Assembly: GCA_900893395.1 (NCBI GenBank) | Contig: CAAHFI011797820.1 | Span: forward strand, 1-35,746 | DNA from: Euglena gracilis | Lineage: Eukaryota > Euglenozoa > Euglenophyceae > Euglenales > Euglenaceae | DNA: 35,746 bases | Direction: 5' to 3' | Position numbers and translations under genes: made by a program | Notes under the pieces: model-generated | Told to the model about the DNA's origin: nothing | The model's input: only the letters and a program-made list of their open reading frames with translations | The model's database searches: none | Part shown: positions 18,766 to 28,589 of the stretch, in pieces | Layout of the letters: each line of letters begins with the position of its first letter | Position numbering within the stretch: the first letter of the stretch is position 1

Positions 18766-20870
18766 GCCATCATTGGTCATGATCACAATGGCCGTCATTG
18801 GTCATGATGGCCATCATGGGTCAAGATGGCCATCATTGGTCACGATGGCCATCATTGGTCATGATGGCCATCATTGCTGATGATGGCCATCATTGGTCAT
18901 AATGGGCATCATGGGTCATGATGGGCATCATGGGTCATGATGGCATCATGGGTCAGGATGGCCATCATTGGTCATGATGGCCATCATTGGTCAGGATGGC
19001 CATCATGGGTCATGATGGGCTTCATTGGTCAGGATGGCTATCATTGGTCATGATGGCCATCATTGGTCATGATGGCCATCATTGGTCATGATGGCCATCA
19101 TTGGTCATGATGGCCATCATGGGTCATGATGGCCATCATGGGTCATGATGGCCATCATGGGTCAGGATGGCCATCATTGGTCATGATGGCCATCATTGGT
19201 CATGATGGCCATCATTGGTCATGATGGCCATAATTGGTCATGATGGCCATCATTGGTCATGATGGCCATCATGGGTCATGATGGCCATCATGGGTCATGA
19301 TGGCCATCATGGGTCAGGATGGCCATCATTGGTCATGATGGACATCATTGGTCATGATGGCCATCGTTGGTCATGATGGCCATCATGGGTCATGATGGAC
19401 ATCATGGTCATGATGGCCATCATGGGTCATGATGGGCATCATTGGTCATGATGGCCATCATTGGTCATGATGGCCATCATGGGTCAGGATGGCCATCATT
19501 GGTCATGATGGCCATCATGGGTCAGGATGGCCATCATTGGTCATGATGGCCATCATGGGTCATGATGGCCATCATGGGTCATGATGGCCATCATGGGTCA
19601 GGATGGCCATCATTGGTCATGATGGCCATCATTGGTCATGATGGCCATCATTGGTCATGATGGCCATAATTGGTCATGATGGCCATCATTGGTCATGATG
19701 GCCATCATGGGTCATGATGGCCATCATGGGTCATGATGGCCATCATGGGTCAGGATGGCCATCATTGGTCATGATGGACATCATTGGTCATGATGGCCAT
19801 CGTTGGTCATGATGGCCATCATGGGTCATGATGGACATCATGGGTCATGATGGCCATCATGGGTCATGATGGCATCATTGGTCATGATGGCCATCATTGG
19901 TCATGATGGCCATCATGGGTCAGGATGGCCATCATTGGTCATGATGGCCATCATGGGTCAGGATGGCCATCATTGGTCATGATGGCCATCATGGGTCAGG
20001 ATGGCCATCATTGGTCATGATGGCCATCATGGGTCAGGATGGCCATCATTGGTCATGGGTCATGATGGCCATCATGGGTCATGATGGCCATCATTGGTCA
20101 GGATGGCCATCATGGGTCATGATGGCCATCATTGGTCATGATGGCCATCATTGGTCATGATGGGCTTCATTGGTCATGATGGCCATCATGGGTCATGATG
20201 GCCATCATGGGTCATGATGGCCATCATGGGTCAGGATGGCCATCATTGGTCATGATGGCCATCATTGGTCATGATGGCCATCATTGGTCATGATGGCCAT
20301 AATTGGTCATGATGGCCATCATTGGTCATGATGGCCATCATGGGTCATGATGGCCATCATGGGTCATGATGGCCATCATGGGTCAGGATGGCCATCATTG
20401 GTCATGATGGACATCATGGTCATGATGGCCATCGTTGGTCATGATGGCCATCATGGGTCATGATGGACATCATGGTCATGATGGCCATCATGGGTCATGA
20501 TGGCATCATTGGTCATGATGGCCATCATTGGTCATGATGGCCATCATGGGTCAGGATGGCCATCATTGGTCATGATGGCCATCATGGGTCAGGATGGCCA
20601 TCATTGGCCATGATGGCCATCATTGGTCATGATGGCCATCATTGGTCATGATGGCCATCATGGGTCAGGATGGCCATCATTGGTCATGGGTCATGATGGC
20701 CATCATGGGTCATGATGGCCATCATTGGTCAGGATGGCCATCATGGGTCATGATGGCCATCATTGCCCATGCTGGTCATCATGGGTCATGATGCACATTA
20801 TGACCCATGAGTGGCATCACCGGTCATGATGCGCATCATGGCCATGACGGGCCATGATGGCCATGATGGT
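18766..20870. repeat. 19-bp minisatellite with higher-order structure
   Basis: About 110 units of GGCCATCATTGGTCATGAT and close variants (TTGG/TGGG, CATGAT/CAGGAT, GACAT, CATAAT, CATCGT). Rare variants recur at fixed distances: CCATAATTGG near 19227, 19664 and 20297, and a TTGGTCATGGGTCATG junction near 20048 and 20679. This points to duplicated blocks of about 437 and 631 bp. Each unit contains ATGGCCAT and TCATGA palindromes. The unit length is not a multiple of three, so open frames through it are incidental. Confidence 0.95.
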
Positions 20871-21832
20871 CGAAAAACGCCCATTTTCAGCTGAAAACCC
20901 CTTTTCCGGGTCCGGGAGGCCAAAAAACACCGTTTTGGGCAAAAAAAATTTTTCGATTTTTTTGGACTTTTTTGACCCGGTTTTGGCCCGAAGTCAATGG
21001 GTTGGCGGCCAAAACGGGGCGCTGGCGGGTCGAAAAACGCTCATTTTCGGCGAAAAAACAGTTTTTCCCGGTCCGGGAGGCCAAAAAACATCGTTTTGGG
21101 CAAAAAAAATTTTTTCGATTTTTTCGACTTTTTTGGCCAAAAATGGCTAAGTCGAACAGTGGAAAAAGTGTACAAAATGGCCAAAATTGGCCGAAAACGG
21201 CCGTATCTCGGGCTAGGCGGTGAGTTGCAGGGAAACCAAAATTCCAGTAGATAGAGCGTTCCAAGGGCTTCAATTTAGGTCTCTGGACATTTCCTTTGAT
21301 TTTGCATCATTTTCGAGAAATTTTGAAAACATCGATTTTTTGACCCCTCACCCCCCGAAAACGGCCAAGTCGAACAGAGGGAAAAGTGTACAAAACGGCC
21401 CTCTGCGCCGAAAACGGCCGAATCTCGGGCTAGGCGGGGAGTTGCGGGAAAATCAAAATACCGGTGGATGGGGCGTTCCAAGGGCTTCAAATTAGGTCTC
21501 TGGACATTTCCTTTGATTTGGCTTCATTTTGGAGATATTTTGAAAATTGACATTTTTTGGCCGTCCAAAGGGGGGGGGCTTATCCAGGGGGGGTTGGCGA
21601 ATCCTACCCAGTTTGGACCCCTTCGCGCGTGAATAACTCGGGCCTGGCGGGGAGTTGGGGGTCAAACCCAGGTGATTCGGAAACTAGGAATCCAGTCGCT
21701 CGTGACTGAAAAAAATTTTTCGGGAACGGGGCCGGGATCATGTTGATAATCCGCCGGTTCCCGAGGTGGCCCGAGAGGGGGGGGGGGGTTCGGGGGGTTT
21801 TCCCCCAGGGGTGAGCTTCGCTCTTACCCATA

Positions 21833-22052
21833 AAGTGTTGCACGCAAGTTGTTTTGTCTTCTGCTTTTTAAATTTAGTAAAAGAAAAAATAATGAATGTG
21901 CATAATACCAGCTCTGTCTCAGAGTCGTTTGATATTTTTTCCACTCCAACAATATCTGTGGTTTTTTTCAGAGGGCCACAGCTGGGTGCGTCCGGCCACC
22001 TCCCCCGGAAATCACCGCCTCCCCCCCCCTCAGGGCCAGCGACGGCGACGTA
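21833..22052 (+). repeat. 220-bp direct repeat, right copy
   Basis: One difference from 18414-18633. It continues past the point where the left copy is interrupted into the normal type A second patch, so this side looks like the original continuation of module 2. Confidence 0.9.
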
Positions 22053-22230
22053 GCGAGGGGACCTCCCCTGGACCCCCTCCCCCCCCCTTTCCCCCTCCCC
22101 CCTCCGTCCCTGGGCCCAGCTGCTGGTGTCGGCCCAGGCCAGGCCGTTGCCCCCGCACGGTGGCTGCCGTGGCCGTGGGGGAGGGGCGGACCCCTCGGGT
22201 TGGGGGCAGGCAGGGGAGGGCCTTTTGAGG
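22040..22230 (+). CDS. Type A ankyrin module 2, second patch
   Basis: After GGCCAGCGACGGCGACGTAG and a C-rich tract, the CTGGGCCCAG acceptor-like end at 22119 leads to a frame reading LLVSAQARPLPPHGGCRGRG then a Gly-rich tail. It is the downstream half of the module at 17.94 kb, now about 4 kb away. The frame is open in the ankyrin-like part. Limits are uncertain. Confidence 0.45.
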
Positions 22231-22375
22231 ATTTTGGCGATGGGGGTATCGTCGCAGCTTTGAGGGACAGGGAGGAAACCCACCCTTGCTCTGCGCTGTT
22301 GATATTGATGTGAGGCAGGGAACACTTTTTACAGGGCGGTGCAAATCCTACCCGGGGTGTCTGTCAGATGCACTT
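22205..22375 (+). repeat. Type A module tail, copy 2
   Basis: GATTTTGGCGATGGGG, GGAAACCCAC, GTTGATATTGATGTGAGGCA and a CTACCC anchor follow in the same order as 24.29-24.47 kb. Non-coding. It shows the whole module was duplicated. Confidence 0.6.
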
Positions 22376-22752
22376 CTGGTGCTAAAGGCACTGGAAACCC
22401 TGAGAAGCCCATTTTTTTGCAGTTTTTTTGGCCCACTGCCCACACCCCCCCCCCCGCGTGCCGGTGGGGCGTAATGCCTGTCTGCCCATGCACTCATGGC
22501 ACCTTTGGACCCCCTCCCCCTGGGTTTAGTCAAATTCATCTTGATTCGGGCACTGCAGGCTGCATGGGGTTGGCCTGCAGGCGGGGGACCCTGCCACAGC
22601 AGTGGCCAAACAGGTTGCAGTGAGTCAAGTTATTTTGGTCGTTTGGGTTGCGATGCCTGGCACCGTTAGAGCATCTCAATCCTTCTGAATCCAATGAGTG
22701 GCTGCCAGCACGTCACCTTCCGGTTGAATTTGGTGCCTCGCGTCTTTGGCAG
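22376..22752. other. Spacer ending in acceptor-like CAG
   Basis: No domain-bearing frame. C12/G runs near 22447. It ends in GTCTTTGGCAG, a good 3' splice-site candidate for the next ankyrin patch. Confidence 0.45.
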
Positions 22753-22957
22753 GCGGGCAACGGCCTGTGCAGCGGCGGCCGTGGACCGGGCGGACAACGA
22801 CGGCTGTACGCCGCTGTTCATCGCCGCCCTCAACGGCCACACGGCGGTGGCGGAATTGCTGCTGTCGGCCCAGGCCAGGCCGGTGCCTGTGTCCCGCCGA
22901 GGACAGGATGTGGTTGGTAATGTCACCGAGGGGGGACTCTTTCCAGCAGCCATATGA
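22753..22957 (+). CDS. Type B ankyrin exon, intact
   Basis: Acceptor-like TTTGGCAG ends at 22752, followed by the standard GCGGGCAA...GGCCTG head. The frame reads AAAAVDRADNDGCTPLFIAA then LNGHTAVAELLLSAQARPVP, a textbook ankyrin repeat. It is open to a stop at 22955-22957 after a non-repeat tail (VSRRGQDVVGNVTEGG). The closest relatives are the patches at 17.2 and 25.2 kb. No disabling change was seen. Confidence 0.75.
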
Positions 22958-22989
22958 ACACGTGTGGTCTATTTTTCCTCTGTTGGTCA

Positions 22990-23060
22990 GTGGGTGCTTC
23001 ACAGAGGTTGCTTGGCGGCCTGGTTGAATTGAATTTGCTAAGCGAGTGAATAAAACAAAC
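22990..23060 (+). repeat. Module tail fragment
   Basis: TGAATTTGCTAAGCGAGTGAA matches the tail at 14.71 kb (TGAATTTGCTAAGCAAATGAA) and, less well, 24.51 kb. Confidence 0.5.
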
Positions 23061-23194
23061 AAACACACAAAGAGAATTAAGACAATATTGTCCGGTAAAT
23101 ACAGCTGAGTGCAGGTCGGACTTTTGCATCAAGGGAAAGGGGGTTCGGACCCACCCTCCCACCTTCCCATGTATCTGTATCCTTGTCCCACCAA

Positions 23195-23270
23195 TAGTAA
23201 AACGGCCGAAAACGGCCCTAAATGGCCGAAATGACAAAAATCAGGATGTCAATTATAGGTGCCTAATTGG
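23195..23270 (+). repeat. AAAATGGCC / TAGGTGC dispersed repeat, copy
   Basis: AAACGGCC and AAATGGCCG units, then ATGACAAAAATC...TGTCAATTATAGGTGCC. Closest to the copy at 33.54 kb, which has the same ATGACAAAAATCGGGG link. Confidence 0.7.
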
Positions 23271-23750
23271 GGCTCATCAAGCAATGGTAAGGTATGGGTG
23301 AATAAGAGATCCAGAAGCCCCATCGGTCGGTGTGTGAATTGCCCCGCACCCCCACATACCTTACTCCTCAACCCTTTCACCCTTCCATAGACATTTATTT
23401 TTCTTCTCACCAAGCTTTCCGCACCAATCAAACTTGGTAAAGGGGGCGGTGTCGGAAAATTTGGGCGGGGGGAGGTATTGGTCTGTGGTTAAGGTTTTTT
23501 TAGAGCAGTTTTTTTTTTTGCAGCTGCCCTCAAAAAAAATACATGAAACTTAACTCATTTGGGTCCAGCCAAACCAATAATAAAATCCAATGGAAGCTCA
23601 TGGGAAAGTTGTGTGTGGCTGAAAACGCTGGCAATCCCCCACCCCCCAATTGACCAAACCCACACCCCGCCAATGGGTCGCCCGGATTTGTGTGCCAGCC
23701 CCCTCTGTCAGGTCCGTCCCCAACGCCGCCAGTACCGTAACACCCCTGAG
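23271..23750. other. No gene seen
   Basis: Mixed composition. Short frames on both strands lack domains. It leads into type A module 3 without a clear CAG acceptor (CCCTGAGGCGGGCAG). Confidence 0.45.
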
Positions 23751-24016
23751 GCGGGCAGTGGCCTGGGCCCCGGCGGCGGTGGACGGGGCCAACAATTGCA
23801 ACCATATACCGCTGTGGGCCGCGTCCCTCAGAGGCCACCTGGCGGTGGCCACGCTGCTGGTGGGGGCGGGGCGGCGGTGGACGCGACGAAAATTTTGGGC
23901 TGGACGCCACTGTACGTCGCCGTCCTGACCGGCCACACGGCAGTGGCCCGGCCAGGGAGGGACGGGGGCACAGCACAACAGCACAGTGCTGACGCACCAT
24001 TGGCATCGCACTGACA
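23751..24016 (+). pseudogene. Type A ankyrin module 3, first exon (frameshifted)
   Basis: Frame one reads VDGANNCNHIPLWAASLRGH then LAVATLLVGAG. The one-base-short turn at about 23868 (GGGGCGGGGCGGCGG) moves the second repeat (GWTPLYVAVLTGHTAVAR) to the next frame. The second repeat also has a local change (DATKILGW where the others read D.A.SNG). The downstream sequence (ACAGCACAGTGCTGACGCAC) is nearly identical to module 1. Probably not translatable as one piece. Confidence 0.6.
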
Positions 24017-24064
24017 GCAAAAGAATGGGGCTGACACCTGGTGTTCGATTGTTGTGGACGTCAC

Positions 24065-24284
24065 CGCCTCCCCCTCTCCCTCAGTGCCAGCGACGGCGAC
24101 GTAGCGAGAGGACCTCCCCTGGGCCCCCTCCCCCCCCTTTCCCCCTCCCCCCTCCGTCCCTGGGCCCAGCTGCTTGGTGTCGGCCCAGGCCAGGCCGTTG
24201 CCCCCGCACGGTGGCGCTGCCGTGGCCGTGGGGGGGGGGGGTGGGCCCCGGACCCCTCGAGGTTAGGGAGAAGGCCGGGGGACG
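24065..24284 (+). pseudogene. Type A ankyrin module 3, second patch
   Basis: Same layout as 14.48 and 22.04 kb: GCCAGCGACGGCGACGTAGC, Pro-rich C/T tract, CTGGGCCCAG ending at 24169. One extra T in CTGCTTGGTGTCGG shifts LLVSAQARP out of frame. A G9 run follows near 24230. Confidence 0.5.
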
Positions 24285-24540
24285 GCCCGGTGGGGAATTT
24301 TGGCGATGGGGCAGGCCGTTGCAGCGTTGAGGAACTGTGGAGAAACCCACTGTTCCGAGGTTTGTGTGCGTGGTCGATTCTTTGTGTTGATGCTGTTGAT
24401 GTGAGTCAGGGAATGCATCTCTCATTGAGCTTGGGCTGAAATTTAAGGTGGTGCCGACTCTACCCAGGTAGTGGGTGCTTATTGTTCGTTAGCTGGCAGA
24501 CGAGATGACCTGAATTTGGTCAGCACGTCAAAATCAAAAA
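24285..24540 (+). repeat. Type A module tail, copy 3
   Basis: AATTTTGGCGATGGGG, GAGAAACCCAC, GTTGATGTGAGTCAGGGAA, GGTGGTGCCGACTCTACCC and GACCTGAATTTGGTCAGCA correspond in order to the tails at 22.2 and 14.64 kb. Confidence 0.6.
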
Positions 24541-25209
24541 CGAACACCGAAAATGAAGAACAAATTTGTTGTTAAAAATTGTTGTTTTTGCTGTTGCCAA
24601 AAAGGTTGCTTGTCATTGGACACGTCAAGCAGAAGGAGATACAAAGTTCGATACAAGAAGGTTGTCACAGTTTAGTTTGGGGGTTCTGACCGCACACCAG
24701 ATAAGAGGTCAGTCTGCACCATGGTTACTGGCCTCCCCAAAAGATCAAAAGCTTATTTGCCAGAAATACAATCCAATCCTCCCCCTCCCCGGTTCTCCAA
24801 AGAACTGAAATATTTACACCAAACTATGTTTAACATCCTGCTCCTGTCAAACTACCAGGTGGCATTTTTCTTTTTTGAAGCCTTTGTTGTCCAAAGTGGT
24901 CATCTTTTGTTTTTTCATCTTCGGGAATGGCAATTGAAAATTGGGTGGTCAACAATTGCATCTGTTTGGTTTTTTGAAAAGGGCCATGGCGACGGAATGA
25001 ACGGGATGAAAAACGTTCTCTAATTAACACTGCCCCAGTGGGAATCGGCAGGCATGTCAGTTTCCAGCCACCCCTCCATTGGCCAACTGGCTGGACTCCC
25101 CCCCCCCCCCGGGCCCTCCGACCACTGCACCGCGAACCGTGCCGGCCGCCCGCCGTGGCCAATACCCACCACGCACCCATCCCCACATTGTTTCCCCTGT
25201 GTGTGGCAG
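24541..25209. other. Spacer; right part shared with 14.93 kb
   Basis: AT-rich to about 25.03 kb, with no domain-bearing frame. 25045-25150 is the flank duplicated at 14930-15035. It ends in TGTGTGGCAG, an acceptor-like site. Confidence 0.5.
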
Positions 25210-25488
25210 GCGGGCAAGGGCCTGGGCAGCGGCGGATGTGGACCGGGCGGACAACGGCGGCGCCACCCGCTGTACATCACCGCCAACAAGGGCCGCGCGG
25301 CGATGGCCAAGCTCCTGTTGTCGGCCCAGGACAGGCTTGTGCCTGCCCCGACCAGGAAGCGGGCTGTGGGGAGCGGCATTCATAGGGGTAATGCTATCCA
25401 CCAATTTTCCACCCTTTGCGCATTTTTTTCCGCAATTTTTTCTCTTCCGCAATTCGTTCACCTGGATCTGAAAGGAAAAGGTAAATGA
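25210..25488 (+). pseudogene. Type B ankyrin module, frameshifted
   Basis: CAG|GCGGGCAAGGGCCTGGGC head, then AAADVDRADNGGAT in one frame. ACGCCGCTG of the other copies is ACCCGCTG here (about 25265), one base short, and the repeat continues in another frame as LYITANKGRAAMAKLLLSAQ then DRLVPAP. The second frame is open to 25488. Otherwise it is well conserved, so the break may be recent or a sequencing error. Confidence 0.6.
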
Positions 25489-25867
25489 GTTTCAGCCTTT
25501 TTTGGAACGTTGCACAAGGGATCTCAGGTGGTTCTTTGTGGTTTTGTTTCGAAATTTCAAAAATAGCCAAATTTCGCATATTTTTTGCAAAAATTTTAAT
25601 TCCATTTTTTTTTCAGCCAATAAATTCAATGTTTCTGAAATTAGCATGTTACCAAAATTATAAACCCATAGATTATGATCGTGTTTTTTTTACCTTTTTT
25701 TAAAAAACACAAACCAATGCAAAATGCAATTTTTTTGGAAGTTTTCTCAGTCCCCTCCAGCAGGCAGAATTTTTTTGCATTCCCGAAACCGTATTTTCCG
25801 CTAATAATCATTGTATTGGTAGTTTTCCATAAATTGGTGGAAAGCATTAGATGCTCAAGTTCGGGAC
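25489..25867. other. AT-rich spacer
   Basis: T-rich with a GTGTTTTTTTT...AAAAAACAC fold-back near 25681-25710. No gene seen. Confidence 0.45.
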
Positions 25868-25948
25868 AGAAGACAGAAGAAGAAGAAGAAGAAGAAGAAG
25901 AAGAAGAAGAAGAAGAAGAAGAAGAAGAATAAGCAGAAGAAGAAGAAA
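25868..25948. repeat. (GAA)n microsatellite
   Basis: About 20 pure AGA/GAA triplets to 25931, then interrupted ones. It gives poly-Glu, poly-Arg and poly-Leu frames that are not genes. Confidence 0.95.
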
Positions 25949-26135
25949 AACCAGGTTACACCACTGTGTTTTTGTAAGCACATCACATACGACAGCCCAC
26001 CCCCAAGTGATGGGAGGGTTGACCCATCCAACCACCAACCGAAACATCCACTCCTAAGCGATTTGAAGCTCAGAAAGGAAAAAAATATTTATTGGCCAGA
26101 TATTTAAGACAAGTCGGACCAGACCTCTGTTTAGT

Positions 26136-26213
26136 GTGTATCGGCAAAAAAAATTGTGTATCATGTAAGTCGGCAAAAAATAATTGTGTATCGGTGCGTA
26201 TCGGCAAAAAAAG
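26136..26213. repeat. GTGTATCGGCAAAAAA short tandem repeat
   Basis: Four imperfect units (GTGTATCGGCAAAAAAA, GTGTATCATGTAAGTCGG, GTGTATCGGTGCGTATCGGC) within 80 bp. Confidence 0.75.
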
Positions 26214-26412
26214 TCAAGAAGGAAATCAGTGCAGCTACAAGCAGATTCTGTCTTTCGTGTGTTGAACGTCTTGAAAAAGAAGAAAAAACCAAAAAAATAA
26301 ATTTTCAAAAAAGGAGAGCCGGGGTATGGGCATGCACAGATGTATCTCTGCTTAAGGAATTGCAGTACCCCCGGGGGGCTGGACTGCAACTAGTCCAAAT
26401 TTGGCTAGTGGG

Positions 26413-26442
26413 ATTTCTAGCAGACCCCCTGGTGGGTCTGCT
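26413..26442. repeat. Perfect 11-bp-stem hairpin
   Basis: CTAGCAGACCC and GGGTCTGCTAG flank CCTGGT-type loop bases. A smaller inverted pair GGACT...AGTCC lies just upstream (about 26380). Confidence 0.75.
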
Positions 26443-26522
26443 AGCAGGGCTGGCTGGTGCTAGTTAGTGCTAGCTAGTGTCAGGGCTAGCTAGCTAGGGC
26501 TAGCTAGCTAGCTAGCTAGCGG
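26443..26522. repeat. (CTAG)n tract
   Basis: Repeated GCTAGCTAG and GGGCTAGCTAG units. The tetranucleotide CTAG is self-complementary, so the tract can fold on itself, and it adjoins the hairpin above. Confidence 0.9.
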
Positions 26523-26565
26523 AATTTTTTTCCCGGTGACCGGCGCGAACTGGATATTTTTTGGG

Positions 26566-26612
26566 ACCCCCAAAATGGCCAAAAATGCCGTTTTTTTGGC
26601 CATTTTTGGGAA
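26566..26612. repeat. AAAATGGCC inverted repeat
   Basis: CCCCCAAAATGGCC and GGCCATTTTTGGG are inverted around a T/A-rich loop. Related to the dispersed AAAATGGCC family but without its tail. Confidence 0.7.
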
Positions 26613-26779
26613 TTTTTGAACAGAGTCATCCAAAAACCTCATTTCCAGCATTTCTTGCGCAGCGCCGGAAGAAAACAGTTTTTCCAGTTTGGGGAAGAAA
26701 TAGGGTCCGCAGGGAATGAAAGGGACGGGTGTCTCACATCCGGTGTATTTTCAGGATCCGCACAAAAAGACAAGACATT

Positions 26780-27690
26780 TTTATGTTTATTTGCACATTT
26801 GCACAAATAAACATAAACATGATTGGGCTTTAGTGCCCATGCACTGACGCTGTTGATGAATCGCGCGACAAAGGAGCTGTGAGTGCACAGACCAACGGGC
26901 CGTCCAGTTGGTGGGTTTGTCACACTGTTTGTCGACGTGCAAGCTTATGGGCTCAAATGCACCCACAACCATAATTATGTTTATGCGCGCATTTGCGCAA
27001 ATGCGCGCAAAAACATGTTTTTTGTTTGTGCGCACAAATGCACAAATAAACACAAAGAAGAACGGTGTGACCGAAACACAACTGTCAAGAACCAGCAGCA
27101 GATGTGGTTGATCTGTGCAAATGTGCGCAGCATATTGTTTGTGGGCGCAAATGCTCAAATGAATTGCATGAATAAACTGCACAATTTCTGTTTGGCTTAT
27201 TTGTGCACTTGCGCCTCAAAAACAACGTGATGCACACAAACAACCAATGGAGGCAACTGATTTGTGCTTGTGGGCGCATTTGCGCAAATAAAAACAATTG
27301 TGTTTGCGGGCGCATTTAAGCAAATAAAACAGAAAACAATAACTAGAATATTGGTGAGCGCAAATGCGCAAATGCACAGAAACAATTTTTTGGTGTGCGA
27401 ATTTGCCCAAATGGGCGCACCAACATGTTTACGTTTATTTGTGCAAATATGCCGACCAACATGAGTTTTCAATTTCCACGTTAAAAGCCACAATGAGGAC
27501 CATTCCCCACGACGTTTTAAAACGTGCTGGACGTGTTGGTGCGCGCATTTGTGCAAATAAACACAATTACGTTTGTGCGCGCATTTGCACAAATGCGCGC
27601 ACAAACATTTAACACACCATTTCAAATGATGTGTTTCAGTGAGCCTTAACACACACAAAGTTTGTTTGTACGCGCAAATACGCGCACAAA
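26780..27690. repeat. GCGCATTTGTGCAAATAAACA palindrome-rich array
   Basis: About twenty copies, in both orientations, of a motif around GCGCATTTGTGC and CAAATAAACA. Included are a 26-bp perfect palindrome (26984-27009), a 36-bp palindrome with only the centre mismatched (27571-27606) and a 13-bp-stem hairpin (26781-26816). Minus-strand frames rich in Cys-Ala-His (for example 27197-27697) come from the repeat and carry no domain. The core TTTGCGCAAA recalls the hairpins at 0.44-1.40 kb. Confidence 0.85.
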
Positions 27691-27989
27691 CACACATCAG
27701 TTGTGCGGTACCATCTCCTCATCTGTGGCAGCTGGCGAATGCAATTCCACATTGATTTGTACCACGATTACGTGGTGATGAAATTTGTGGTGAGAGGTAA
27801 TGTGTAATGCTGGAACATGGCATCGCACTGGCCAAAATTTGCCTGTCTTGCGTGTGTGCATTTGCACTACTGTCACCTGGCCCAAACGGCCTGGTTTTTT
27901 TTGGCGTCATCTGCTTGGCAGTTAAATGTAATGAATTGATGACGTGCAAACGACTTGTGACTGTTCGACACCTTTTCTCGGGGGGGATG
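27691..27989. other. No gene seen
   Basis: Ordinary composition. Overlapping frames on both strands lack domains. Confidence 0.4.
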
Positions 27990-28110
27990 AGTTTTGCATT
28001 TTTTTCGCATTTTGCGCATTTTTGCATTTTCCGGATTTTTGGGGGAATGCGCATTCTTGCACATTTTTTGCATTTTTGCACATTTTTTCGTTTTTTCCGC
28101 GCATTTTTTT
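27990..28110. repeat. TGCGCATTTTT degenerate repeat
   Basis: Short repeats of GCATTTTT, TTTTTGCGCATTTT and GCACATTTTT. A similar GCAAAAATGCGCAAAAATGCG patch lies in the other orientation near 29173. Confidence 0.65.
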
Positions 28111-28480
28111 GTGTCTTAAGAATTTACAGCTTTTTCATATATTGCATTTTCATTTTAGTTTTTTTTTATTTTGATTATATATTGTCAAATTGCTCTTTGA
28201 ACAACGTTGCATTGACGCTGAGCTATGTTGTTTGTTTTGTGCTCTTTCTGCCCCTTTTTGAAAGAGTATTTTTGCGCATTTTTTTATGTTTTTTTCCATT
28301 TTCCTACTTTTTTTTTACACTTTTTGGAGGCATTTTGTCCATATTCAAGGAAAAACCTTTGGGTGATGAGGTGTGGGTATTCATCCAATGATAATGAGGA
28401 CACTAGGGGTTTCAGTTTTATTTTTGGCATGAAACTAAGTCAAGAAGTTAATTTTTCCCTCTTGTCTTGTGAGTAAAAAC
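28111..28480. other. T-rich stretch without gene
   Basis: A 194-residue plus-strand frame (27807-28391) is Phe/Leu-rich because of T-runs. It has hydrophobic stretches but no family resemblance, so it was not accepted. Confidence 0.4.
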
Positions 28481-28589
28481 AACTTCATTTGGCCCTCCAA
28501 CAATTACCCTTTGTGGCTTCTGAATGGGTTGCAAGCAAATGACCACAGCGTCTCCTCCGGCATATGGTGTTATGGTGCTGTTTTCGACC

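Larger units (their letters stand above)
18642..21832 (+). mobile_element. Composite repeat element, copy 2 (longest)
   Basis: The left edge is the end motif inverted (CCAGGTTTTGAATAGTGCTG and on to 18668), then GC-rich GGCCC repeats (18692-18768), a 2.1-kb 19-bp minisatellite (18766-20870), two roughly 160-bp units starting GTCGAAAAACG (20869, 21029), and about three 215-bp units anchored by CTCGGGCTAGGCGG (21207, 21424, 21637). A segment near 21600-21620 (AATCCTACCCAGTTTGGACC) recurs inverted at about 34070. The last 200 bp to 21832 are poly-G/C-rich and may be a further insert. No protein frame was recognised. It splits a type A ankyrin module and is flanked by the 220-bp direct repeats. 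Confidence 0.65.

Noticed and set aside
18766-20870. CRISPR or coding repeat
   Set aside because: A continuous 19-bp tandem repeat with no spacers and a period not divisible by three.
25851-26057. Poly-Arg, poly-Glu and poly-Leu frames
   Set aside because: Translated GAA microsatellite.
27197-27697. 166-residue Cys/Ala/His-rich minus-strand frame, zinc-finger-like at a glance
   Set aside because: The Cys and His positions follow the palindromic repeat units and do not hold a regular metal-binding spacing.
27807-28391. 194-residue Phe-rich frame as a membrane protein
   Set aside because: Hydrophobicity comes from T-runs; no clear start context, charge pattern or family.
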